Assembly: GCF_026183695.1 (NCBI RefSeq)
Contig: NZ_JAPFRD010000004.1
Location: forward strand, 1 to 52,383
Source: Alteromonas aquimaris
GTDB taxonomy: Bacteria; Pseudomonadota; Gammaproteobacteria; Enterobacterales; Alteromonadaceae
DNA: 52,383 nt
Direction of reading: 5' to 3'
How positions within the stretch are numbered: the stretch's first letter is position 1; each line of letters opens with the position of its first letter. The position numbers were made by a program, and so were the translations under genes. This document shows, one piece after another, positions 32,652-41,210 of this stretch. Below the pieces are notes generated by a model. The model was given only the letters and a program-made list of their open reading frames with translations. It made no database searches and was not told the DNA's origin.

Positions 32652-34829
32652 ATGTCGTCTAATAATTCCATTTTTCGAGAAGGAGAAAACTGTTGGGTTA
32701 CCAGCCAGGTTGCGCATGCTGCTCCTTTGATTGATGGAGCTGACTATTACCGCGCGCTTCACTCATCAATTGTCAAAGCGAAACACAGCATTTTTATTGT
32801 AGGTTGGGATATTGACAGTCGCATTCGTTTACTCCATGGCGAGGAAGAAGAGCAAGCTGAAGCGCCTTCTGTCATCAGCGATTTATTAAAATGGAAAGCG
32901 GAAAAAAACCCCGATATCAAAATCTACCTTTTGAGATGGGATTCTTCTTTAGCGTTCTTTGCGCAACGTGAAATGTGGGCCAAAGAGGTGTGGGAAGAAA
33001 AGACTCCCGATAATGTTGCCACAGAATTGGATGATACGATCCCAATGGGTGGCAGCCAACATCAAAAAATTGTTCTCATCGATGACGAAGTTGTATTTTC
33101 CGGTGGTATGGATGTATCGACAAATCGTTGGGATACGCGGGATCACCCCGTTGTTTCCGACGACCGTGATGGCCCCGATGGCCCGTATACCCCATTACAT
33201 GATGTACAAATGGTCTCCAGTGGGCCGGTAGTAAAAGAATTCAGCAAACTTGTTCGCTGGCGCTGGGTGCGCGTTTCAGAACGTGAGCCAATTGCAATTA
33301 GAGAAAGAGCGCCTACTGGTTTAGACGATACCAAGCCGGCGACCTGGCCGGACGGCGTAGAATCATGGCTGGAAAAATGCGACTGCGCGTTGGCCAGAAC
33401 CATTCCTCTAATGGATGATGCTGAGCCCGTTCAGGAAGTACGGAACATGCTGCTTGACCTTATTAGCCAGGGGGAGCGGGTAATATATATCGAAAATCAG
33501 TTTACTAGTCGGGTTGAGATTGCTGAAGCATTAAACAAGCGAATGCGCGAATGCCCTACCTTACATGTGATAGTAGTGAGTTCCTACGAACCCAAAGGTA
33601 AATTTGAGTGTGAGGCCTTTTGGGCGGGACGAATTGACTTCAAAAAAGCGCTCGAAAAGGACATAGATCCGCAACGCGTCATCATGACCTACTCCTCAAT
33701 CGAGGATATTAAGGGTCGAAAAGCGTATAAACGTATTCACTCAAAAGTTATGAGTGTCGACGACAAATATCTTGTTATCGGTTCCTCTAATATAAGTAAC
33801 CGGTCTATGACCCTGGATACTGAATTAGACACTGTTTTGTTTGGCAACAATGAACATAATCGCAAAGCGATTGCGCGAGTACGCGATGATTTGTTGGCGG
33901 AACATACTGGTCGTGACGTTGAAAGTACGGCGAAACTGATGCAAGAGGATAATCCTGCACAAGCATTGATGCAGGGACAGATTGCGCACGGTTACGTACT
34001 TACCGAAGTACGTGATGAAGTTTTCACAGACCAATCCGGAAAAAACTTTTTCAAAGCTCTGTCCGATCCTGAAGAGCCACTCATTCCCGCTATTGAAGTA
34101 GCCAGTGAGAAACTCCCGCCGCTACGTAACCCCCGCCGTCGTACAATTATGATTTTGCTGGGTGTGTTGGTTCTGGCCGCCTTTGGGGGTGCCATCTGGT
34201 ATGCCAGTCACTCTATTCCTTGGCTGAATGCGGAGAATATCAATGGGTTTCTAGAGAAAAGTAGAGGAACCTACTTTGCCCTCCCCACGGTGCTAATGGT
34301 GTATGTAGTCGGTGGGTTCCTGTTTTTCCCTGTCACAGTTCTTTCCCTTGCAGTGGCCGCCATATTTGGACCTATTTGGGGGCCTATTTATGGAATGCTG
34401 GGCGCCTTGCTGAGTTCAGCGTCAATGTTCGGTATAGGTATGCTGTTGGGGAACGCCGGATTGAAAAAAGTGGGGGGACCTAAGGTTGAGGCGCTTGATA
34501 AAAAGTTAAAGTCGACGGGGATCGTAGGAGTTGCCGCGATCAGGATGTTACCAATAGCCCCTTTCAGCTTAGTGAACCTGGTGGCAGGAATTTCCTCTAT
34601 TACACTTTGGCAATTCCTGATAGGTACCTTTTTAGGCATGTTTCCGCCCATGATTGCGAAAGGTTTAGTGGGAGATTCAATTACCCAGATTTTCCGCAAT
34701 CCGTCTCCACAAACTATCGGTTACTTAGTTGGAGGAATAGTGCTGTGGGGGTTGATGATATGGGGGTCGCAGAAATTCGCCAAATGGTATCAGGCAAGAA
34801 AGGAAAACAGTGAAGAATGTGTCGCGTAG
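32652..34829 (+). CDS. Phospholipase D-family protein fused to a VTT (DedA/SNARE-associated) membrane domain
   Basis: 725 residues with a strong AGGAGG ribosome site. Two HKD motifs are complete: H137-K139-D144 (SQHQKIVLIDD, then SGGMD) and H363-K365-D370 (RIHSKVMSVDD, then IGSSN). This supports an active phosphodiesterase or transphosphatidylase of the cardiolipin synthase/PLD type. After residue 490 come a membrane anchor (RRRTIMILLGVLVLAAFGGAIWY) and a VTT domain of about 200 residues (FFPVTVLSLAVAAIFGPIWG, RMLPIAPFSLVNLVAGIS, GTFLGMFPPMIAKG). VTT/DedA proteins include lipid scramblases or flippases, so the fusion could modify and move phospholipids. The next gene, an EEP hydrolase, overlaps its 3' end by 13 bases. 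Confidence 0.93.
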   Translation: MSSNNSIFREGENCWVTSQVAHAAPLIDGADYYRALHSSIVKAKHSIFIVGWDIDSRIRLLHGEEEEQAEAPSVISDLLKWKAEKNPDIKIYLLRWDSSLAFFAQREMWAKEVWEEKTPDNVATELDDTIPMGGSQHQKIVLIDDEVVFSGGMDVSTNRWDTRDHPVVSDDRDGPDGPYTPLHDVQMVSSGPVVKEFSKLVRWRWVRVSEREPIAIRERAPTGLDDTKPATWPDGVESWLEKCDCALARTIPLMDDAEPVQEVRNMLLDLISQGERVIYIENQFTSRVEIAEALNKRMRECPTLHVIVVSSYEPKGKFECEAFWAGRIDFKKALEKDIDPQRVIMTYSSIEDIKGRKAYKRIHSKVMSVDDKYLVIGSSNISNRSMTLDTELDTVLFGNNEHNRKAIARVRDDLLAEHTGRDVESTAKLMQEDNPAQALMQGQIAHGYVLTEVRDEVFTDQSGKNFFKALSDPEEPLIPAIEVASEKLPPLRNPRRRTIMILLGVLVLAAFGGAIWYASHSIPWLNAENINGFLEKSRGTYFALPTVLMVYVVGGFLFFPVTVLSLAVAAIFGPIWGPIYGMLGALLSSASMFGIGMLLGNAGLKKVGGPKVEALDKKLKSTGIVGVAAIRMLPIAPFSLVNLVAGISSITLWQFLIGTFLGMFPPMIAKGLVGDSITQIFRNPSPQTIGYLVGGIVLWGLMIWGSQKFAKWYQARKENSEECVA

Positions 34830-35527
34830 TAACGTATAATATCCACAGTGGCGTAGGTACTGACAAGAAGCAGGATTACCGTCGTATAGGTAATTTCCTG
34901 GCAGAGACTGGTGCGGATATTGTGTTATTACAAGAAATGGATACGCGACCAGAAAGTAGAGCTGTCAAACAGGATATTAAAGATATATGCGCAGGTCAGG
35001 TATATAAACTAGCCTCGTCTCCAGCTTTATCAGAGGAAAGTGGCTGGTATGGCAACGCTATCCTTAGCCGCTATCCTATTGTGAGCAGTGAAACGTTGGA
35101 TGTGAGTCAAGATGGTTTTCAACCGCGAAACATTCAGACTGTAGTGGTGCAAACTCATAAAGGGCCGCTCACGGTTATTAATACACATAAAGGATTAAAA
35201 AAAAAGGAACGGCGTTCACAATTCGCGCAATTACACGAATATATAGAAGAACGCATTCGATTGTTCCCCACCCCCCTGATACTGGGTGGAGATTTTAATG
35301 AATGGCAGTTTTTCACTTCCGCGTTTAAAGCGCTCAATCGAATATTAACCCCCACAAAGGTGGGTGCCACCTTTCCCAGCAAGTTTCCCCTGTTTTCGCT
35401 GGATAGAATTTGGACTACCAGCGATATAACAGTACACAAATGCAAACGCATTAAAAATAAAAAAACAAAGCTGTATTCTGACCATTTGCCAATTCAGGTC
35501 GATATGCAATTACCTAAATCTGTATAA
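34817..35527 (+). CDS. Endonuclease/exonuclease/phosphatase (EEP) family hydrolase
   Basis: 236 residues. EEP fold motifs: VVTYNIHSGVGTD, ADIVLLQEMD (catalytic Glu), NAILSRYPI, VINTHKGL, LILGGDFNEWQ (Asp-x-Asn) and LYSDHLPIQVDMQL (catalytic Asp-His). Such enzymes cleave phosphodiester bonds in DNA, RNA or lipids such as sphingomyelin or phosphoinositides. It starts inside the end of the phospholipase D-VTT gene (13-base overlap) and is thus cotranslated; this pairing is common for EEP proteins linked to cardiolipin-synthase-like enzymes and favours a lipid-related substrate. No signal peptide. Confidence 0.88.
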   Translation: MCRVVTYNIHSGVGTDKKQDYRRIGNFLAETGADIVLLQEMDTRPESRAVKQDIKDICAGQVYKLASSPALSEESGWYGNAILSRYPIVSSETLDVSQDGFQPRNIQTVVVQTHKGPLTVINTHKGLKKKERRSQFAQLHEYIEERIRLFPTPLILGGDFNEWQFFTSAFKALNRILTPTKVGATFPSKFPLFSLDRIWTTSDITVHKCKRIKNKKTKLYSDHLPIQVDMQLPKSV

Positions 35528-36306
35528 CAGCGGTTATTTTCAAACATAATTGTCATTCATTTACTGGCGGTTGAAAGAGCGTGATGCGGTGTTTATATTT
35601 TTATCAGCTTTTCACTGCCAAACTGGAAGGTTTGAATTACTTGTTCATCTATACTTCTCGCAACCAGCGGGCTAATTGCACACGTCCTCTGTGCGCTTTT
35701 TTGGTTAACAGGTAAGTGAATTCTAAGTAAATGATGTTTCGAAAGGTTTAGATGCTCAGTGACGCTAAATGAAGTTTATTGCGACCAGGCGAAACCAGTG
35801 AGCAACTTACAATACCGCAGCAAGAATTAAAAAATACTCTCTCCAAAGTTTGTGCTGCGAAATTTTAAAAAAATATCAGCACCGATTTCATCCCGTGCGA
35901 ATCATCCAAACAGCGGGCAGATATCGTTATTGCTCCCATCTACTCATAGCCAATTGACGTTCTGAAAGAACACCCATTTATTCCCCATCTAACCATTCAC
36001 CTGTCAAACTTTCTTGTTTGTAAAACGGCGTTATCAGGTGACATTTCTCGTAAATATCATTTCAAAAACTTCACCTTGCAGCGGATATTCAGCTTTTGTC
36101 GAATACTTAGAAAACGCGAACGTTAAATAAAAAAATTCTATTTCAAAATACATTTCTGAGAAAACCTTTCTATCGCCGCAACAAAGCAAGGTAGTTATAA
36201 CCTCAGCTGGAACATTAAGTATATTTAACCCAAATAACTAACAAGTAGGGCATCTATTTTACACCTTCATACGTTGACTGACTGAACTCTTCATTAAGGA
36301 ACATTC
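35528..36306. other. 780-bp intergenic region
   Basis: No gene is supported. A broken plus-strand frame around 35900-36110 (ADIVIAPIYS, stop, PIDVLKEHPFIPHLTIHLS) reads somewhat like decayed protein but was not identified. The last part should hold the promoter of the DUF4331 cluster. Confidence 0.4.
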
Positions 36307-37863
36307 ATGTTTTGCAAAAAAATTTCGGTAATCGCTGTAGCGGGTGTACTTTTTAGCGCTGGTGCGGTGGCCTCAAGTCATCGTGAGGCACCCAACATTA
36401 CAAAATATCCTAAAGTTGATTCGACCGATTATTATATTTTTAATAGTTACGAGGAAGGTCGTGGGGACTATGTCACCATGATTGCAAATTATATCCCGTT
36501 ACAAGATCCCTACGGTGGGCCCAATTACTTCTCGATGGACCAATATGCCGAGTATGTCATTCACATAGATAATGACGGAGACGCAGTAGAAGACATAAGT
36601 TTTGCGTTTACGTTCTCTCGCGAATTAGGAGCGGGGGGAGATGGCATCGCACTTCCAGTGGGGGTGGGCGAAAATCAAAAAATGATAAAAGTACCTTTAA
36701 AAAACGTGGGCGGAATAGCTACGGGGGATAACTCCGGTACTGTCAATTTTTTCGAGTCATACAAAATTGAGATGGTATCTGGCTCTATGCAGGATGGTGA
36801 ACGAAGTGAAATCACTCCTTCCGGTTCAGAAAAGTTTGGCAAGCCAATGGACTATATCGGGAATAAGACATTTACAGATAAAGCTGGGTATGAAGCGTAT
36901 GCAGCACAGTTTGTTTATAACTTCGCTGTGCCTGGCTGTGATGCATCAGGTAAAGTATTTGTGGGCCAGCGCAAAGACTCTTTTGTGGTTAACTTGGGTA
37001 AAACGTTCGATTTAGTCAATTATGTGCCAGTTGATGGTGATAGTTTCCCAGGCGGAATTACGCAAGATAGCGCGAATGATGATTTAACCGATAAAAATGT
37101 CACGTCTATTGCGATTGAAGTTCCTAAAACTTGTCTTACTGGGGACGGGAATGGCGTAGTAGGCTCTTGGACTACGGCAAGTTTGCCTCAAGCCCGGGTG
37201 TTAAATCCAAATGCGACGTTCGAAAAACCTGAAGTGAATGGGGGGGCAATGACGCAAGTTTCACGCCTGGGCAACCCACTGGTAAATGAAGTAGTTATTG
37301 GACTTGAAGATAAGGATCTATTTTCAACGGCCCATCCAACACAAGATAGCGCGTTGGCTGATTACGTTACCCACCCTGTCTTACCAGAGATTTTAAACAT
37401 TCTTTTCAAAGAGCCTGTCAATTCTACGCTGAGCACGGATTTCGAAACTATTGCGCCCACGAATATTCCAAGAACTGATCTTGTGGCAGCGTTTTTAACT
37501 GGGGTTGAAGGTGTAAATCAACAATCCACTGTCACAGCTTCAGAAATGATTCGGTTAAATACAGCTATCGAAGCAAAAGCCGCTGCAGATCAATCTGCTT
37601 TTGGTGTAGCGGGTGATGATTTGGCTGGATTTCCTAACGGCAGACGTCCTGGGGATGACGTGGTAGACATCGCCTTGCGCGTAGTTATGGGCGCACTTTG
37701 TCACGATATCCCAGTCAATGGAGAACCCACGAATTTGGGTTTTTGTGAGCCTGCTGACGCCCCTGTAGGTAATGCAGCGTTTACGGATGGCGCGCCAATA
37801 GATGCCTCAATGTTTGATACCTCTTTTCCGTATGTAACCACGCCATTACCAGGTTCAGAATAG
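36307..37863 (+). CDS. DUF4331 family secreted protein
   Basis: 518 residues with AAGGA ribosome site and a signal peptide (FCKKISVIAVAGVLFSAGAVAS). It begins directly with the DUF4331 signature SSHREAPNITKYPKVDSTDYYIFNSYE, then IPLQDPYGGPNYFSMD and YVIHIDNDGDAVEDISFAFTF. The C-terminal region with GRRPGDDVVDIALRVVMGALCH is also typical. The family is periplasmic or extracellular with unknown biochemistry. It heads a compact same-strand cluster (cadherin-like lipoprotein, TPR protein, HupE/UreJ membrane protein) with gaps of 9, 47 and 3 bases. The His and Asp richness of such proteins, with HupE nearby, hints at metal handling; this is inference. Confidence 0.88.
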   Translation: MFCKKISVIAVAGVLFSAGAVASSHREAPNITKYPKVDSTDYYIFNSYEEGRGDYVTMIANYIPLQDPYGGPNYFSMDQYAEYVIHIDNDGDAVEDISFAFTFSRELGAGGDGIALPVGVGENQKMIKVPLKNVGGIATGDNSGTVNFFESYKIEMVSGSMQDGERSEITPSGSEKFGKPMDYIGNKTFTDKAGYEAYAAQFVYNFAVPGCDASGKVFVGQRKDSFVVNLGKTFDLVNYVPVDGDSFPGGITQDSANDDLTDKNVTSIAIEVPKTCLTGDGNGVVGSWTTASLPQARVLNPNATFEKPEVNGGAMTQVSRLGNPLVNEVVIGLEDKDLFSTAHPTQDSALADYVTHPVLPEILNILFKEPVNSTLSTDFETIAPTNIPRTDLVAAFLTGVEGVNQQSTVTASEMIRLNTAIEAKAAADQSAFGVAGDDLAGFPNGRRPGDDVVDIALRVVMGALCHDIPVNGEPTNLGFCEPADAPVGNAAFTDGAPIDASMFDTSFPYVTTPLPGSE

Positions 37864-37872
37864 GGGAATCAT

Positions 37873-38373
37873 ATGAAACATTTTATTCTAGCAGTAGCAG
37901 TTAGCATGGCAGTGACCGGGTGTTGGTGGAACGATGATGATGACAAAGGTGTCAACACCCCCCCACCGGTCAATAATGCTCCAACAGCTGAGTCTGAAAC
38001 CTTTATTACACAAACGGATACGGTAATTGAAGACCAGCTCTCTGCTAACGATCCTGATGGCGATGAGTTAACGTTTGAGTTAGAAGATGCCCCCGCAAAT
38101 GGTTCAGTGGAGATAGCAGCCGACGGTTCGTTTGTCTATACACCAAAGAGCGAATTTACTGGAGCAGACATGTTTACCTTTAACGTGTCTGATGGTGAGG
38201 ATACTGCTACTGGTCAAATTGATATTACTATAGAAGTATTGCAAGTGTCGTTTGTTGAGTATTTTAACCAAGCTTTTACGCAAGTCTCAACAGATACGCC
38301 CCTAGCAGTGAATGGACGTGAGTTTACACAAGACGCCACAGATTCATCATTTGATGAATACCTGATCGACTAG
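37873..38373 (+). CDS. Lipoprotein with one cadherin/VCBS-like domain
   Basis: 166 residues, GGGGA ribosome site, lipoprotein signal ending VTGCWW (lipidated C17). An acidic linker (NDDDDKG) and PPP segment lead to a single bacterial cadherin-like domain (about 35-120: EDQLSANDPDGDELTFELED, NGSVEIAADGSFVYTP, DMFTFNVSDGEDTATGQIDI) of the type that binds calcium. A short C-terminal tail follows. It is the second gene of the DUF4331 cluster and may hold or present the DUF4331 protein at the membrane. Confidence 0.82.
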   Translation: MKHFILAVAVSMAVTGCWWNDDDDKGVNTPPPVNNAPTAESETFITQTDTVIEDQLSANDPDGDELTFELEDAPANGSVEIAADGSFVYTPKSEFTGADMFTFNVSDGEDTATGQIDITIEVLQVSFVEYFNQAFTQVSTDTPLAVNGREFTQDATDSSFDEYLID

Positions 38374-38420
38374 CATTACTGACATCGGGTCAGGGATGAC
38401 CTAAAAACAGGGAGATTAAT

Positions 38421-39497
38421 GTGAGGAAAAAATGGCGACTGGTCATATGTTTTATAGTCAGCTCTGGAACTGCATTGGGTAATTCTGCAAATTCAAAGGA
38501 GGTTCATTATCCGGAAGATGACAAAATTATTGCAGAATGGGCGGTAATCAAGAACGAGAATTTAACTGCGAAACAAGCGATCGACTTACTGGACAAGGCG
38601 GCAAAACTAAACAGTTCAGCAATTTTTGAGATTCACGCTAAACAGACATTAGAACAGCTTGAGAATATGGGCACTCTGGAGCCAGACGCGCTGTTTTTAA
38701 AAGCGAAGCTATTACAACGTGAGCACCAATTTACAGACTCAAAAGCTACTCTCACACAGTTGCTGGAGTTTTCACCCAACTATGTCGGTGCTCACCTTTT
38801 GATGGCATCTGTCTTAATCAATCAAGGTAATTATAATGAAGCGGCGCTTCATTGTCAGAGAATAGTAGGCCAAGTTAATTATGTCATCGCCATGACATGT
38901 TTATTTGAAACTAAATTTGAGAAGCAACCTAGTGACAAGCTGTATCGTCAGCTTCTTAAGATTAGTCGGTTATCCAACTTAACTGCATCCGACTTTATAC
39001 AGTGGAACGCAGAGGTTCTCGCTTATATGGCTTACACCTTGAATCAACCGCTTCTTGCAATTAAACACTTGGCAAACATTAACTTAGAATTCGCACCCAT
39101 TAGTCTCATCGCGTTATGGGCGGACGCGCATATGGCAATAGGTGATTCAGCAAAAGTGTTATGTCAACTCGAGGAATGGATTCACCACCCAGAAAATGTC
39201 GATGATGCAATATTACTTCGTTTAGCACTTGCGGAAAAAAGTACGCGTACCAGCCATAAATGGCAGGGTCTCCTTGCTCAACGAGTTCAACATAGAGAAT
39301 GGCGCGACGATTTTCAGCACGCTGGACAGTTGGCACAATATTACATGCTTATTAAGCCGAACAAGCAAAAAGCGCAGAAATTTGCCCGTAAAAACTGGCA
39401 GTATGCTAAATCAGCTGAAGACCGACGATTGCTTGAGACTGCGGAAAAATGGGAAAGCCGCGGCTCATTACAAACTGTGCAAAATAAGGGTGAATAA
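38421..39497 (+). CDS. Secreted TPR-repeat protein
   Basis: 358 residues from a GTG with GGGAG just upstream; an overlapping ATG is out of frame. A signal peptide is present (RLVICFIVSSGTALGNS). Helical repeats of TPR type cover about 45-330, for example ALFLKAKLLQREHQFTDSKATLTQLLE and GAHLLMASVLINQGNYNEAALHCQRI. TPR proteins act as protein-protein scaffolds; here probably in the periplasm for the DUF4331/HupE cluster. It is 3 bases before the hupE-like gene, so the two are cotranscribed. Confidence 0.78.
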   Translation: MRKKWRLVICFIVSSGTALGNSANSKEVHYPEDDKIIAEWAVIKNENLTAKQAIDLLDKAAKLNSSAIFEIHAKQTLEQLENMGTLEPDALFLKAKLLQREHQFTDSKATLTQLLEFSPNYVGAHLLMASVLINQGNYNEAALHCQRIVGQVNYVIAMTCLFETKFEKQPSDKLYRQLLKISRLSNLTASDFIQWNAEVLAYMAYTLNQPLLAIKHLANINLEFAPISLIALWADAHMAIGDSAKVLCQLEEWIHHPENVDDAILLRLALAEKSTRTSHKWQGLLAQRVQHREWRDDFQHAGQLAQYYMLIKPNKQKAQKFARKNWQYAKSAEDRRLLETAEKWESRGSLQTVQNKGE

Positions 39498-39500
39498 GTA

Positions 39501-40610
39501 ATGAAATCGGTACTGCATTTTACAATAGCATTCATTACTTCTTTCTTTTTATTGCCCGCAGTGCACGCTCATGAAATTAGTTCTGCATATCTAACGCTTG
39601 AAAAAGATTCTAATAGTGAGTTAAGCGGTTTACTTTTTTTGAGACCATTTGATCTTGAACAAAGTTTACTTATTGACAGCGATAAAAATGGCGAGTTGAC
39701 CTGGGCTGAGGTTAAACAACATGAACGAGAAATTGCAAACATGGTAAAAGCAACCCTTACTGTTTTCGACCGCCAGAACGTTTGTCCATTTTCCACATCG
39801 TCTTTAGCCACCGCGACTGTTGGAGGACAGTTATTGATCGCCATTCCACTTACTTTTCGTTGTGATTCCAGCAAACAAATAGGGGTGAATTATCAGGGAT
39901 TTTTTAATATTGATAAATCTCATAAGCTTTTAATTTCAGTTAATTACGGCGATAAAACTCTTAGTAATGTGATCACTACGACGAAACGGCAAATCACCTT
40001 CACCGATCAATCTCATTCACAATGGTCAACATTTATTACCTTTGTTAAAGAGGGTGTGATCCACATTTGGATAGGTGTGGATCATATTTTGTTTTTACTC
40101 GCGACATTGTTGACGGTCAATTTGGCCAGAAGTAATCGACGATGGGTACCTATTAACAAAGTAAAGGATATATTTAAGCAAACTCTCTACATCGTGACTG
40201 CCTTCACTTTAGCCCATTCAATGACGTTAACGGCGACAGCACTAGGATGGATACAAACGAATAGTCGTTACGTTGAATTTGGTATTGCACTGTCAGTGCT
40301 GTTGACCGCACTGAATAACATTTGGCCAATCGTTTACCGAATAGGTTGGATTACTTTTGCATTTGGATTATTACACGGGATGGGGTTTGCAAGTGTATTT
40401 GCAGACTTAAATGCGAACCAAAATAATTTAGTGCTAACTGTAGGTGCGTTTAATTTAGGCGTGGAAATAGGGCAACTTGCCATTGTCGCTATAATATTCC
40501 CTCTCCTCATCTGGGCGCGGAAAGGGAATATTTATCCGAAATATATAATGCCTGCTACGTCTTCAGTGGTTGCACTCACTGCACTGACTTGGGCTATTCA
40601 ACGATGGTAG
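39501..40610 (+). CDS. HupE/UreJ family membrane protein with EF-hand-like loop
   Basis: 369 residues: signal peptide (FTIAFITSFFLLPAVHAHEIS), a soluble domain of about 160 residues and a C-terminal HupE/UreJ membrane domain with five to six helices. Typical HupE text: GVIHIWIGVDHILFLLATLL, TLAHSMTLTATALG, FGLLHGMGFASVFADL and FNLGVEIGQLAIV, with His and Asp/Glu in the membrane that could ligate nickel or another metal. An EF-hand-like loop DSDKNGELTWAE lies near residue 60. HupE and UreJ are metal (nickel) permeases, but no hydrogenase or urease is near, so metal transport for another purpose is the best guess. Confidence 0.85.
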   Translation: MKSVLHFTIAFITSFFLLPAVHAHEISSAYLTLEKDSNSELSGLLFLRPFDLEQSLLIDSDKNGELTWAEVKQHEREIANMVKATLTVFDRQNVCPFSTSSLATATVGGQLLIAIPLTFRCDSSKQIGVNYQGFFNIDKSHKLLISVNYGDKTLSNVITTTKRQITFTDQSHSQWSTFITFVKEGVIHIWIGVDHILFLLATLLTVNLARSNRRWVPINKVKDIFKQTLYIVTAFTLAHSMTLTATALGWIQTNSRYVEFGIALSVLLTALNNIWPIVYRIGWITFAFGLLHGMGFASVFADLNANQNNLVLTVGAFNLGVEIGQLAIVAIIFPLLIWARKGNIYPKYIMPATSSVVALTALTWAIQRW

Positions 40611-41210
40611 TTTCGCTACAAAATGGTCGATTAACATATCTTGGATAAGTCGCCAGAATCCAATAAAATTGACACTAAGTGCCTCTTTCAAAAGTTCGTC
40701 TACAGAATTGAACTGCATCATCAACGAAGATTAGCGTGACAAGGATTATATTAATATATTCCACTGAAATCGCCGGTGAATACTTAACCCTCACCCACAC
40801 TACTGTTCACTGTAGCTGATCATACATAAATGCAGTTAGGTAAAATACTTTTCTGAATAACCGGTGCGGGATTAAGTGAACAAATGGCACATACAGCAGA
40901 TTAAATTGAATTGAAAAACGACTTTTTTAAACATGCTCTTCATAATAAGGCCATGGACACTGATTACTGACTTAATTTTCACGGAGCCTTACGTATTTAA
41001 TATCCGCCACATTACCCTCTCCATTTCCAGCATCTGCAACTTCATTAGCGACATTCCCTGAGAGCTGGAAATAGCTTTACTGGGCACCAACACTATTTCA
41101 CGATTCGCTAGAAGTATTTTCATCGAAAATAAGCATAAATATCCAATTTATAAACGCATTTTTCAATTCACTTAACCGGTGTCCTCGACTACTATAGCGG
41201 ATGTAATTAA
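40611..41210. other. 600-bp intergenic region
   Basis: No gene, repeat or clear terminator recognised. All frames carry frequent stops. The right part must contain the promoter for the TPR-GGDEF gene. Confidence 0.45.
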
